A stretch of 64,000 bases of DNA from Zasmidium citrigriseum. Taxonomy: Eukaryota; Ascomycota; Dothideomycetes; Mycosphaerellales; Mycosphaerellaceae. Where the stretch lies: the NCBI GenBank assembly GCA_002786025.1, contig NHNW01000009.1:254376-318375 (forward strand), in the 5' to 3' direction. The notes below the pieces were generated by a model, which was given only the letters and a program-made list of their open reading frames with translations, did not search any database and had not been told where the DNA came from. The position numbers were made by a program, and so were the translations under genes. Shown here piece by piece: positions 19,604 through 30,627 of the stretch (position 1 is the first letter of the stretch; each line of letters begins with the position of its first letter).

Positions 19604-21448
19604 TTACTTCCTCTTCTTCGACTCGCCATTAATCTGCCCATTAGTGTTGGCAGCGACCTTCAACTCTGAAGCCGAGTTCGCATCGTTCCCATTAGATCTG
19701 CCCTTCGATGCAACAGCCCTCCCTTTCACCTTTGCGACTACGTTCTGCACCATCGTGGCCAAAGGGCTCTTAGGCACTTCTTCCACTAGCACAAAGCGCC
19801 GTATCAGCAAGTTGAAGATGCTACCAAAGCCAAGAGCGATGACGGTGCTTGTCAAGATGATGACATTGTAGGGCATGCTGAAATCGGGCGTCGGAAGGGG
19901 CAGTAAGAGACTTGTAGTCCTCAAATAGCTGCCTTGTCCATCACCTTGGGCAAGTGACTTATTCGATGGCAGAACTCTGATAATGGCTGGTGGAATGTCA
20001 AAGCCACGATTGGCGTCAGGGGGATACTCGGTGTACCGCAAGATGGCTTTCTCAAACTCGTAGGTCATCTCCACAGTCGATAAGGCCGGGATATCCAGGA
20101 GAAGCTCGAGGTGAGTTCCCTTTTTGCGGTCGATGGCAGGAGTGTAGAACATGTTCTCTGTCGTTGCACCAGATAACGCAAGAGTGTGCATATATGGCCG
20201 CAAGAACCATGGGAGACTTTCAAGATAGACAACACGTTGGGAGTGTTGGTGGGGGTTGGTGATGAGGATGTGCATGCCGCCACGCTCCTGGCCGTAACCC
20301 GTCATCTGGCGCTGGGCGTGTAAGATGGGCTGGCGATGGGTGGTCATTTGCCCCAGGATTTGATGTGGTAAACGAAGGTCGAGTTCTTGCCCAGGTCTCA
20401 GACGATATGATCGTTGCATGTCGGTGGTAGTGAGGAGTTCCAGTCCAGATTCCGGCACAGCATCGACGGTCCTCTCAGAAGGGACATCCAGCACAACATC
20501 CACAGCTTTCTCCCGATCGCCGACCGGACAGCTGCCTTGAATGGGCCACCCGAATATGCGACTCAAACCCCACTCCATCTCACCCTCCTTCTTCTTGGGA
20601 TAGCACGTGTCGTGAGCGTTGTAGCCTTTGCTTTCAGCACAAACCACATCCTCGATGGGAGGAGGGCGAGGAATAGGGTTGTCCCTGGGTCGCACGCTCC
20701 GCTCGACATCCAAGACCATATCCACGGTCTGGTCAATTTCCAGTTCACAGTCATCACCCTTGCACACCGGCCGCACGTCGATGGCCATGGTCTGCCAGCT
20801 GGCGTCAAACACCTTGTGTCCATCCAGCAAGCTTGAAATGCCGGCCTTGCCCTTGCACGGCAGGAGCTTCAAGAAAGGCGTCAGGTTTTCGGTGCACACG
20901 ACCTCGTGAGGCAGCATGCCATGCATCAAGTGCAGTGTCCCCTGTGCATGGGCCTGGCCCAGCGTGCCCTCTGGTGCGAAGGTCAAGATGGGGGTGATGG
21001 TCTTGGACTGGTCGATGAAGTTCAGACTGGCGCAGAAGAGGCCACTGAGACTGTTGACCAGCCCACTCCATCGGTCCTCTGCTTCTTGCTGGTCCTCGGC
21101 CTCGAGCCACGCCCACAGCTCCACGCCGGTGCCGCCTTCTCGCCGCCCATCTCGCGGCCGACTGCCCCAGCTCTCCTCGTCCCATCTGCCCAGGGCAAAT
21201 CGTAGGTGGAGCTCCGAAGTATGTGTAAACTGCAGAATCTGGCCTAGCGAGCGCGGGAAGAAGCGAAAGTGTTGCGATTCGTAGGCGGCGAGGGGCGTCG
21301 AGGCCGTGAAGTTGAAGCCGGCGTACAGCGCGCCGTTCGGGAGCGGCTTGAGGTGCAGGCGCTCCGAGTAGTCATTTGACGTCGCCGCCAGGACCGACGC
21401 GGCGAGGGCGGCGGGCAGCGCCAGCAGCGTCGAGAGCGAGAGCTTCAT
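19604..21448 (-). CDS. GPI16: GPI transamidase subunit PIG-T/Gpi16
   Basis: Gpi16 is a core ER-membrane subunit of the complex that cleaves a precursor's C-terminal signal and attaches a GPI anchor. The 614-residue single-exon protein matches the family in length and layout. It has a cleavable signal peptide (MKLSLSTLLALPAALAASVLA), a large lumenal region with the family-like HLKPLPNGALYAGFNF and LPWFLRPYMHTL segments, and one transmembrane helix near residues 550-575 (NVIILTSTVIALGFGSIFNLLI) followed by a basic cytosolic tail ending KKRK. The first good ATG is at 21448; the frame is open upstream but has only non-ATG starts there. It is divergent from LUC7 with 212 bp between starts. GPI-anchored candidates are also encoded nearby at 25,927 and 31,659. 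Confidence 0.95.
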   Translation of the reverse strand: MKLSLSTLLALPAALAASVLAATSNDYSERLHLKPLPNGALYAGFNFTASTPLAAYESQHFRFFPRSLGQILQFTHTSELHLRFALGRWDEESWGSRPRDGRREGGTGVELWAWLEAEDQQEAEDRWSGLVNSLSGLFCASLNFIDQSKTITPILTFAPEGTLGQAHAQGTLHLMHGMLPHEVVCTENLTPFLKLLPCKGKAGISSLLDGHKVFDASWQTMAIDVRPVCKGDDCELEIDQTVDMVLDVERSVRPRDNPIPRPPPIEDVVCAESKGYNAHDTCYPKKKEGEMEWGLSRIFGWPIQGSCPVGDREKAVDVVLDVPSERTVDAVPESGLELLTTTDMQRSYRLRPGQELDLRLPHQILGQMTTHRQPILHAQRQMTGYGQERGGMHILITNPHQHSQRVVYLESLPWFLRPYMHTLALSGATTENMFYTPAIDRKKGTHLELLLDIPALSTVEMTYEFEKAILRYTEYPPDANRGFDIPPAIIRVLPSNKSLAQGDGQGSYLRTTSLLLPLPTPDFSMPYNVIILTSTVIALGFGSIFNLLIRRFVLVEEVPKSPLATMVQNVVAKVKGRAVASKGRSNGNDANSASELKVAANTNGQINGESKKRK

Positions 21449-21660
21449 CGGTGGTGCATGTCTGTCGTAGTAGTAGCAGTAAACAGACAGCTTGCCAGTC
21501 CCCTTGAACCCAGCCAACAGGCCCCGGCTCTAATCAATCCCGCTAATCAAAATTTAGCGGGGACGAGCGGAGGCAGCTCCGGCAGCATCGACAACTTTTT
21601 GGCTGTCTTCCAGCACTCTCACTCTCGCTCACCACACACACCAACGACAAGCGACTCACG
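21449..21660. promoter_or_regulatory. Shared divergent promoter of GPI16 and LUC7
   Basis: Only 212 bp separate the two start codons, so both housekeeping genes must share this bidirectional promoter. The stretch just before LUC7 is CT/CACA-rich (CTCTCACTCTCGCTCACC), as is common in fungal core promoters. No TATA box is evident. Confidence 0.6.
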
Positions 21661-22578
21661 ATGGCGGCGGAACAGCGCAAGCTGCTCGAGCAGCTGATGG
21701 GCGACCAGCTCCTCGCAGCGCCCGGCACGCAGAAGCAGGCGGCGCTCACCATCACCGACCCCAAGGTCTGCCGCTCGTACCTGTGCGGCAGCTGTCCGCA
21801 CGACCTCTTCACCAACACCAAGCAGGACCTGGGCGTGTGTCCCAAGTCGCACCAGCCCAACCTGCGCGAGGAGTACCAGACCGCCAGCGAGGCGCAGAAG
21901 AAGGAGTGGGGCTTCGACTTCGACTACCAGCGCGACATCGGCAAGTACGTGTCCGACTGCGATCGCAGAATCGACACCGCCCAGCGCCGTCTGGAGAAGA
22001 CGCCTGACGAGATTCGCCAGACAAATGCGCTGCTCAAGAGCATTAGCGACCTGACCAAGACCATCGACGCCGGCATTGTCGAGGTTGAGATCTTGAGCGA
22101 GCAAGGCGCAGTCAACCTCGCCGTGCAGGAGTTCCACAACCTCAAGCTCAACAAAGTGCAGAAGGAGGAGCGCGAGAGGGAGTTGAAGAGCTTGAGCGAC
22201 ACATCTGGTCCGAGTGGCCACCAAAAGCTGCAGGTGTGCGATGTCTGTGGCGCATACCTTTCACGACTGGACAACGACCGACGCCTAGCAGACCACTTCT
22301 TCGGCAAGATGCATTTGGGCTACGCGCAGATGCGCAAGGAACACGAACGACTCAGCAAGGAGCTGAAGAACAGGCCAGCGCCGCGCAGGGACGAGCCCAT
22401 GGACGACGGAGGACGTTACGATGATGGGCCCTACGGCGGTGGCTACGGTGGACGATCTTACGGAGGTGGAGGAGGAGGCGGCGGATTTGGACGTGGTGGA
22501 AGGAACTTTGGGGGAGGAGGGGGTGGGTATCGCGGGGGCCGGGGCGGCGGGGGTGGTTCCTATGGTGGACGGTGGTGA
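21661..22578 (+). CDS. LUC7: LUC7-family U1 snRNP protein
   Basis: LUC7 proteins are U1 snRNP subunits that help choose weak 5' splice sites. The intronless 305-residue ORF has both family zinc fingers. The first is a CCCH type: C37, C45 (in CPHDLF), C60 and H64. The second is CDVCGAYLSRLDND followed by HFFGKMH at about residues 193-216. A helical stretch lies between them. The C-terminus is a Gly/Arg/Tyr-rich RGG tail (residues 255-305) in place of the RS-type tail of animal homologues. The ATG follows directly after ACGACAAGCGACTCACG. The local presence of atypical splice sites (GC donors, AAG acceptors) makes this gene relevant, though no causal link is shown. Confidence 0.95.
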   Translation: MAAEQRKLLEQLMGDQLLAAPGTQKQAALTITDPKVCRSYLCGSCPHDLFTNTKQDLGVCPKSHQPNLREEYQTASEAQKKEWGFDFDYQRDIGKYVSDCDRRIDTAQRRLEKTPDEIRQTNALLKSISDLTKTIDAGIVEVEILSEQGAVNLAVQEFHNLKLNKVQKEERERELKSLSDTSGPSGHQKLQVCDVCGAYLSRLDNDRRLADHFFGKMHLGYAQMRKEHERLSKELKNRPAPRRDEPMDDGGRYDDGPYGGGYGGRSYGGGGGGGGFGRGGRNFGGGGGGYRGGRGGGGGSYGGRW

Positions 22579-23283
22579 GAGATTCCACATGAACGAATGC
22601 GATTTGGACGATTACTGCAAGATTAGCGAGGCGTCGGGGGGAAGACTATGGGGCGGCGTTCACGGGTTGCATATGAGTGGCAGGGCGATGTCACCCCATA
22701 GGGCGCATGTGCTTCGATACATTGAGCGACACAGCGCACCAGAAATGGATTTTATGATTGGGGTCTCAATCGCGGTCATCCTCACCGAAACGTTTCCTTG
22801 CCTATGGAATGGCATTTCTACTGGATATGGTGTGGTTCTCCGATGCGGGCTTGCACTGCACCAAGTCCAAGCTGTGGATTGGTTGTCTCGCTGGACTATC
22901 CTGACTGGACATGCTGCTCGTAGTGAGACAGCTGCGTCGGCCGACTGACGCTGGGATTCGGCCGCTTGGCGAGCGCTTCGACAATAGCAGAACTCTTTCC
23001 TGGACCTGCCCAATCCTGATCGCCATTGTCCACTATTTGCACGTGGAATCCTGGAGCCTGGGGAGCAATATCCTTCGCATCCATCGCGAGACACGACAAA
23101 GATAAAAACGGCGGGTGCTTGGAAACCGCGAGCGGAGCCGGCGCTTTCATCATCCGCCCGCTCCCGTTTCGCGACCGGCCCTTTCTTTCAAACGCTCCCG
23201 CCGTTCCCTTCGCAACCTCATCCGCTCTCTCCCACCACCGCCGCCGTGTCGTTTATCCAGCTAATCGCACAAGTTGCGCCACC
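22579..23283. other. Intergenic, 705 bp
   Basis: 3' flank of LUC7 and promoter of the Zn2Cys6 gene at 23,284. The last 150 bp are pyrimidine-rich (CCCGCTCCCGTTTCGC, then CTCTCCCACCACC), typical of a fungal promoter. No gene is seen. Confidence 0.5.
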
Positions 23284-25395
23284 ATGGACGCGCCACTTTC
23301 CGATAGCAATGCAAAGAACATTGTGAGGTCGTGCGAGACTTGTGCAAAGGCCAAGGCCAAATGCGTCAAGAGTGCTGGCGCTGACAAGTGTGAACGGTGA
23401 GCTCTTGCATTGATCGTTTGTACTTTTGCATACAATATTCTGATGGATCATGCATCGTAGTTGTGCGAGATTGAAGAAGGACTGCCAATCCAAAGAGCCC
23501 GTCTTCAGGCGAAAGAAGATTGTCAAAACCACGTAAGTGTCCATTCTCCTTGTTGCAGCGCCCTTGACTCCGTCGTCACAGTGTCGCAATGCACCCAGCC
23601 TGGGAACGTTGATATCTCGTCTGTGTTCGACACCAAACGCTGACTCCACCCTAGCCGTGCTGCTCAGCTCGAGAAGCTGGAAAGTAAAATCGAACATCTG
23701 GTCAACACCCTCTCATCAAACCCGCAACCCTCATATCGTTCCAATGAGTACGGTCAACCGTCACCACCGGTCTCTCAGGTGTCATCAGCCCAGGAGAAGA
23801 CCGTTGTACCACCTCGCACCAACGAGGTCCTGCACAGCCTCTGTGGCGAGGATTGCATAGATGGTCAACGAAGCGCGGAACCTTCGCAAGGAGCTGGTGA
23901 ACCCAAAGACATCCCTGTCGCAACTGCAATCACGTTGAGCGAGGCAGAAGTCTTGCTGGATCGATATTGTCGATTGATGTCGTCGGGAATGCCTTTTGTC
24001 GTCATTCCAGCCAACGCCACTGCGCAGTCCTTGTTCGAATCCAAGCCAATGCTTCTGCGTGCCATCTGCACTGTGGCCAAATTCCATGACCTTCCTCAAC
24101 AGCAAGCGCTTGTCAAGGAGCTTGTGAAGGAAGTGGCCCGGCGAGTCCTAGGTGAAAGCGAGAAGTCAATCGACATCATCCAGGCCATTCTCGTCTTTGT
24201 CGCTTGGTATCATCCCCACGTCTTTTGGAGCCAACAAGTCACCAATCTTTTACATCTCGCCATTGCAATGTCGATTGACATGGGCATCGATCGATCTCCT
24301 GCCACCCAAGACTTCAAGGCAGCGACAACAAAGGCTGTTCACGGCACGCCTATTGTCCATCAAATAGCCACACTCGAGGAGCGTCGATGTCTATTGGGAA
24401 TCTTCTACATGACATCCATGCTTTCTTCAGCATTCAAGAAGATTGATGCGCTGCCCTTTTCACGATACATGGACGACTGTCTCAGCAGCCTCGAACAGGC
24501 TCGCGAACACGACAGCGATCTGTTTCTCGTCCAAATGGTACGGATTCAACACGTTATCGAGTCCATCCACACCGTCGACAGCCCAAGTGCCCCTGCAAGA
24601 GTTTACATCAAAGCCTTCCAGGCGGACATTGAGCGCTTAAAGAGATCAGATCCTTGCAAGAGCGACAATGTCTTCCTCGTGATGCAGTATTTGACGGCCG
24701 AGATACTCAATTGGGAAATCTCGCTCATCGACGTTCAGGAGAACCGCACTGGCTCGTTGAGCAGTCATCTGGAAGATCTATACCGCTGTGTTGCCGCGAT
24801 ACAGTCTTACTTGGATGTCTGGTACACGATTCCATCATCCGCATACTACCTCCTACCCTTCTCAGTATTTGGACAATTTGCGCACGCCTTCATCGTACTC
24901 ACCAAACTTGCGTCTCTGGAAGTCGAAGGCTGGGACCTGAAGGCCCTTAATGAACGAATCAATTTCGTCTCAGTCATCGATCAGTCAGCAAAATCATTTG
25001 AGGAGGCAACAACGTCAACACCGGATGGCATTCGTGTCAACAATGAATCTTTCGGCAAATGGTCACAGCGGGTACGGTGGATGAAGCAAGTCTACGAGAG
25101 CAAGTTCGCCACCGACGGAAGCGCGCAAGCCAATGCAAATTTAAGAGTCGAAGTCGACGAGGCTCGACGATGGGAGATTGAGGGCGTCGAGCAGAGGCAA
25201 AAGGAAATGCAGCAGCAACAGCAACAACTGCAAACACCACCAGAGAACACCGACGTTCTGAATGCCGACTTTTTCAATTATCTGGACGAGAACTTCTGGC
25301 AGAGCTTTGCCACTGACTTCGATATGGCCTATCCGACGACGGGAGGGCTAGCGATGGCTTCGGAAGGGAGGAGTTGGTGGGGTTCGAGGATATGA
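23284..25395 (+). CDS. Zn2Cys6 transcription factor
   Basis: Three exons: 23284-23396, 23461-23532 and 23655-25395, encoding 641 residues. The ATG sits in a strong GCCACCATGG context. The binuclear cluster is complete after splicing: C17, C20, C27, C36, C39 and C46, with intron 1 falling between C36 and C39 as in many fungal regulators. A basic linker (FRRKKIVK) and a coiled-coil-like AAQLEKLESKIEHLV follow. The rest is the helical fungal regulatory domain (for example FLVQMVRIQHVIESIH, then AEILNWEISL). The C-terminus has a glutamine run and an acidic, aromatic segment (FFNYLDENFWQSF) that could activate transcription. The frame resembles Leu3-like regulators, but the target is unknown. Confidence 0.9.
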
Positions 25396-25926
25396 TGATG
25401 TGTACAATAAGGCAGATGCAACGCCGCTCTAGATATGACTTGGCTGGGACTTCCAAGGAAAGGTCCCGCCAAGGCCGATGTATGAATACTGAAAAACGAT
25501 TGACGAGTATGGTCCATTCTCACCACCGCAACGTGAAGACATTCGAGGCATGCGAGGGTTTGCGTCCAATGAGATGTTGCCCGGCTTTGACTCCGGCTCA
25601 CAGGGGCATCGTCAAAACTTTGATCACGGACGCGCGGCATTTTGTCGACCTTATTTTGACCACATCTCGACCACTGCAACACTGGTGTCTCGCCGAGGAG
25701 TGCCAGACACTGAGCGAATGGCCCGGATCCTGATCGATGAAGGCCTGCTTCGCGCGATGGAGACGGTTACACTTTCCACACTGTCCTGGATCTTGACTGG
25801 AAATGACGGAGCTGGCCGTCGTGCTCGAACATTACTTGGGTAACAACCTCCTTCTAGTTCTATCTACATCTGAACAGATCATTCTCAGATCACTAGGCTT
25901 TGCTTGATGCGAAATGTTTCGATCAT
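25396..25926. other. Intergenic between convergent genes
   Basis: This 531-bp gap lies between two convergent 3' ends. A short open frame at 25,550-25,843 has no recognisable feature. Nothing else is seen. Confidence 0.45.
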
Positions 25927-27022
25927 CTAGATGAAAGCAGCGAAACCGGCGGCAAGAGCAGCGAGCATCCATGCCACGGCCGCGTGAGGACCAGAGACGG
26001 CAGCCGCATTCTCATCATCGCCATCTGGATCACCAGTCTCGTTTGCCATATTCTTCGCCTCTACCGGAGCTTCGAGACACGTCAGTGTGCTCACCGACGA
26101 CTGTGCGACGTCTCCATCTTCATTGTCCTCCGACGGTGCGAATACGGTCAGGATTGGCACTGCTTGGTGTTCGAGGAAGTCGATGATTGTCTCGTCGTTG
26201 GGGTTGGTGTCGTTGCCGATGCCTCGCTGGGATCTACTCCACAGGCTGTCGTCGCAGCAACTGGCGTTGAAGTTGAGCGCGAACGCCAGGTTGTAGGACG
26301 ATGGCACAACGGGATGGCAGTTTGACGATGCGTTCTGAGCTTCGGTGGGAGGAGTCGGTGCGTCAGGTCCTGTCACAGCTGTTGCAATACGTCAGCAAAC
26401 TATCTACGCTGCAATGCCGATGGACTAGGAGCCACTTACCTCTGAACCTGATGCGACCCCAATCTTCGTCCAAGGTCATGGAGGAACACTCGGATGGAGG
26501 CGAAGAAGAATTGAAAGCCTCCCTCAACGATGAACAGAGATCACTCGCGCTGCTGAACGTTGATCCTTCACTTGCTTCGGTTGCTCGATCCATCAGAGCT
26601 GATACGCAGTCGCTTCCAAGGACATCGCTGCACGTCCCAGGCTCCTGGTTCAATGGGAAAGATGCGTTGGAGTCGACGAAGAATGCTGCACATCCATGGA
26701 AGCCGTTGACGCCGCTTTCGCTCGTCAAGTCCATACCAGGCGGCGTCCCGAGAAAGTAATCTTTGACCAGGTTTGGGTACTCTGGCCCATCTGGATAAGT
26801 CATGACGGCTCCCGTCGTCCAAGTCAAGTTGTCTCCCAAAGGCGACTGAAACTCCACGGAACCAGCCACATTGTATGAGCGGTCTTCGATCGTGCAGTTC
26901 GAGAGACCGGTGTTGCAGTCGAAGTCGGCACAGGATGCAATGGAACCATACTCATATTGCCCTTGGACAAGCGTGATGCCAGAGAGAATGATTGACAGTG
27001 AAGAAGTGATGTGGCGTGCCAT
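25927..27022 (-). CDS. Secreted Cys-rich protein with predicted GPI anchor
   Basis: Two exons on the - strand: 27022-26440 and 26378-25927, giving 344 residues. An acceptor 9 bp further on would give 341. The N-terminus is a signal peptide (MARHITSSLSIILSGITLVQG). The ectodomain has about a dozen Cys, several N-glycosylation sequons (NCT, NLT, NAS, NSS, NET) and an NFNASCCDDSLWSR segment. The last 20 residues are hydrophobic (AAVAWMLAALAAGFAAFI) after a small-residue region, as expected for a GPI-attachment signal. The product therefore probably resides on the plasma membrane or cell wall. No family name can be given. Confidence 0.8.
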
Positions 27023-28532
27023 TTTGGCCCGCGTAACGAGATCAGAAAGGATACTGGGCACACTTCGCTGCCGCGAGGTAGATGCGAGTGTATAAGGAAG
27101 TGTCAAAGAGCACTGCCGTGTTGCTCACGACGTCACTCGCCATGCTGAGGCATAGCAAACCGCCGCCAAGGCTGCAGGATGGTTGGCCTTGAAACAAAAG
27201 TAGGGATCCACCTGCCAGATCAGTGCATTGACTGGTGCTTGCCTCCGCGGAGCCCACATCTACGTGAAAGGCGCTGACCATTGCGGAGAATAGGAGCTCG
27301 AAGGATCTCTTTGATGCCCATTGTGCTACCTTGGCGCTGAAGCGACGCTTGGCTATGTCGTGTTGTTGCTTCGCAGCGACAAGGTTCGGCACGACGGGAA
27401 CAACCAAGCCTTCCTTCGACCCACTCTGCTGGCACTACACGGCACCAGCGTGTTCCTTCGTGGTCGGCACGTGGTGATGTCTGCTCTTCATGTCAGCTGT
27501 TCCTGTTACTCTCAGAGGCAGATCGAGAGATCCGGCTATGCGAGATTGATCACGGCCACTCTACGACAGGGATCCGTCTCATGACCCATCAAGAGATTTA
27601 GGCCGTACATTCCTATCGGACTTCGTCGGTTCGCTCGTCTCCATACAACTGCATGTTGGCCAAGGCTTTTGTTTGCCTGCAATAGCCAGCATTCCTCGTG
27701 CCGTTCGTTGTCGCCTGGGAGCAGCGCTTAGAGAGTGGCAGTGCCCAAGAAGCGCATCGCTCAGATTCAAACAGAACACACAATGCCTGCACACTCAGCC
27801 TCAGTTGTCAGCCAAGAAACACAATCGACTCTTGCGGCCGTCAGTGCCGTAGCTGGAGCCATGCTTGAAGAGATGCCCTTCAGCTGAACTTCTCTCACAC
27901 CCTGGCTAGGAACCGGGACTATCTCCAAAGAGCATTTTCACTGCTCTTACTAGGGATGTGCTCACACTCAGAACATGTCCATCTAGGAGAGGCACGAGCA
28001 GAAACAAAGCCTTCGCTTCTATGACCGACAGCATTAGCAGCACGGTCCTTGAACGACGGCGCCCTCCGGGACCCTTGTGCAGAAGTTATGCTCTCCTGCC
28101 AGTGGAGCCTGTTGGTTCCTCGTGGGTCTACGCTAAAGGTGTTGCATTGCAAGGCGAGATGTCGTCAAGGAACAGGCGCCGTCAAGTCGAGCACGGACAA
28201 GTTTTGCCACCCACGAAGAACGAAGGAACAGAACGAAGGAATATTGGCAATATCCATCGCATACCATACCTGTTGGTTCTGGAGACGGGCAATCAACTCA
28301 TCCCGCGAGTGACGACAGAATGTGCATGTGGCTGTTCGAGGCATCCCAGATTGGCAGCAACGGCTTCAGCTCCAGAGACCACTCTCGGTAAGAACATGTT
28401 CTCTCCTGAGCGCGAGCAAGCGAAGGCCTTGAAGATGGCATATAAGAACGGAGATGGACTGGACTGTAAGTTCGCACATCGCAACCATCATCTCTCCCAT
28501 CTCCTTCCGACCACTCTTCGTACACTTTCGCT
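27023..28532. other. 1.5-kb intergenic region between divergent genes
   Basis: It lies between the start of the secreted protein gene and the start of the six-exon gene at 28,533. Several frames are open for 60-120 codons on the - strand near 27,042-27,407, but they lack initiation context and recognisable domains. No tRNA or repeat was found. Confidence 0.45.
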
Positions 28533-29948
28533 ATGGCTACTGCCGCAGGCCTCATTCTTACCGCCATTGGCACTGGCCTTTCCTTCGTTTCTCTGCTCCA
28601 GAGCAACCTGAAAAGCGCCGATTCTGGCAACACCAAGATCACCTTGGCTTGTGGTCAGGTTCCCGACGATGTCAACGATGCTGACTCTATCTCCGGCTCG
28701 TTCGACGCCCGGATGTACAACGAGTATGGCGAGAGAGTCGGTGCCCCGGTGATTGACCAATATGTCAACAGAGGCAACACGGCCTACGAGGTTACCGTCA
28801 GTATCGTCGAAAAAGTAATTTCCAGATGCAATCAGCTGACGACTTCTCCCAAACAGTATACCCATGACAGCGAGTATGATGGCCAGCAGACGCCTTACAT
28901 CAAGGTCACTGGAAACAACGATGCAATCTGCATCGCATGGTTGACCGTGACGTGGGCGGACGGCACGGACTGGGTGTGGTCTGGAGGATTCGGTCGTGGC
29001 TGCGGTATCTTGCCATGGTAAGTTTTTATCTTCCATTGAACTTCCAGCCGTGCGTTCTTTGCGTTTTTAGATTCTGACGTTGGATGTAGGCACTACCAGG
29101 ATGCCATTCTTGGCAACATTGCCCAGGGCGGTGATGAGGGCTCAGCTCACCGTCCAGACTGCGCCTGGATCGATGGCGACGGTTCTGTTGGAGGCGATAC
29201 CACTGCTTTCTCTGTCTATCTTCCTCATTTCACCACGGAGAACGATGGCTCCAGCGAGGCCTTGGATGCGTATGTGCTTCCCGGACAGGCAGCTTTGGAC
29301 CAATACTGACTATTCTGCTTCAGAGTTTGCTCCAGCCCAGACTTTGCTACCTACCAAAACGATGATGGGGTAAGCAAGGGCAGAACCCGTCCTGCGACAT
29401 GTCCCAAACATTCACTGACCTTCTACCCTTTACTTTCAGGCAGGAATCACGTTCTGGGCGGACCCTCCAGCTATCAGCAATCAGAACAACTACGTGAGTC
29501 GAAAATCTGAGGTCGAAATATTGGCGTCAGCAATATTTACTCACGCTCTCTACAGGACAACGCCAAGCGCGATCTCACCAACTCCACGGCCATCAATGCT
29601 CACCAAGCCAACGTCAAGCCATCGAAGCGCCTGTACACATCCGCGGAGAAGAACACTAAGCTGATCAAGAGTGCCTGGGCTGCACACTCTGCCACGGATC
29701 TCTGCAGCGACGACATGTCTTGGGGCCCTAGCTTCGTCTCCACGACCGAGAACAAGTTCTGCGACATGTCTACTAAGACGCTCTACGACGTCTGCTCGAC
29801 CGACAGTGCCTCGACCGATGATTGCTTCGACACAGAATCCAACGCTGTTCGCGGCCTCAAGAGGAGTGTTACCTACAACTGGAACAGCGTTGTCAACTGG
29901 GGCCCTGACGTTACATCTGAGCTCAAGACTGTTCAGCTGTCGAACTGA
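28533..29948 (+). CDS. Unrecognised six-exon protein, probably membrane-associated or secreted
   Basis: Exons are 28533-28814, 28857-29017, 29090-29269, 29324-29369, 29440-29493 and 29556-29948, giving 371 residues. The first intron is only 42 bp and keeps the frame, so it could be retained; the others have GT..YAG ends. The N-terminus is hydrophobic (ATAAGLILTAIGTGLSFVSLL), either a signal peptide or an anchor. The middle contains a Trp/Gly-rich core (WADGTDWVWSGGFGRGCGILPW), a DCAWIDGDGS segment and FTTENDG. The C-terminal third has paired Cys around SWGPSFVSTTENKFCDMSTK. Aromatic spacing and Cys content suggest an extracellular fold, but I do not know the family. Confidence 0.75.
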
Positions 29949-30515
29949 GCAATCAGTGTGATGGATTCCCAGAATGGCGGAGAGGAAAAGTTCGGGCTTG
30001 CTTGCACGCACGACTTTGCACTTGTTCTTCAACAAACAGGTCAACGTCCGCCGTTGCAACTGTACATAGCGTTTGTCGATGTGGATAGACCAATAGAATA
30101 GATCTCTTCTTCGACGATTTCTCCCCAGAATCACGTCGTCGGCTCACCTCTAAAGTGTCATTGGATCAAGAAATACGAATCCGAAGTTCCTGCGGCCAGC
30201 CAAGCTCTTCCCAAGGCTGAACTAGAAGAATCACCGAAGGCATTCTGACGGCTTGTACCTCCAAACAAGTTACAACACCCCTCTCCACGATTCGTTGGTC
30301 GCCACGTGCATCCACGTGGTATGGAGTTGACACAAGCCTCGAGTCGGTCGCCTGCCGTGACCGAGCCATCGCAATGAGTAATACTCTTCGAGTATCGCTC
30401 GTTGTCTTGGTGCCAAGATGTTTCGCCGGGATTGCTACCCATTGAATGTTCCGGAACGTTGATGGTACCATTCGAAGGAGAATGTACTGTAGCCAGACGA
30501 TAGCCATTCCGGACG

Positions 30516-30521
30516 TATAAA
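30516..30521 (+). promoter_or_regulatory. TATA box of the small secreted protein gene
   Basis: GGACGTATAAAACACGG lies about 110 bp before the ATG at 30,628, a normal distance for a fungal TATA promoter with a short leader. It suggests strong, inducible expression. Confidence 0.5.
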
Positions 30522-30627
30522 ACACGGGGGAGAAGTCTTCTTCTCTGAAGATCAGCACCACAGGAAAGTCCAACGCCAACAGCCACTCTTTTGCACACAC
30601 TCCCTCCAACGACACAACGTCTCCAAA

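Noticed and set aside
21619..22224. 201-codon - strand ORF across LUC7
   Set aside because: It is the antisense of the clearly identified LUC7 coding sequence.
27042..27407. 121-codon - strand ORF upstream of the GPI-type secreted protein
   Set aside because: No ATG in good context, no domain and no convincing splice to the gene downstream.
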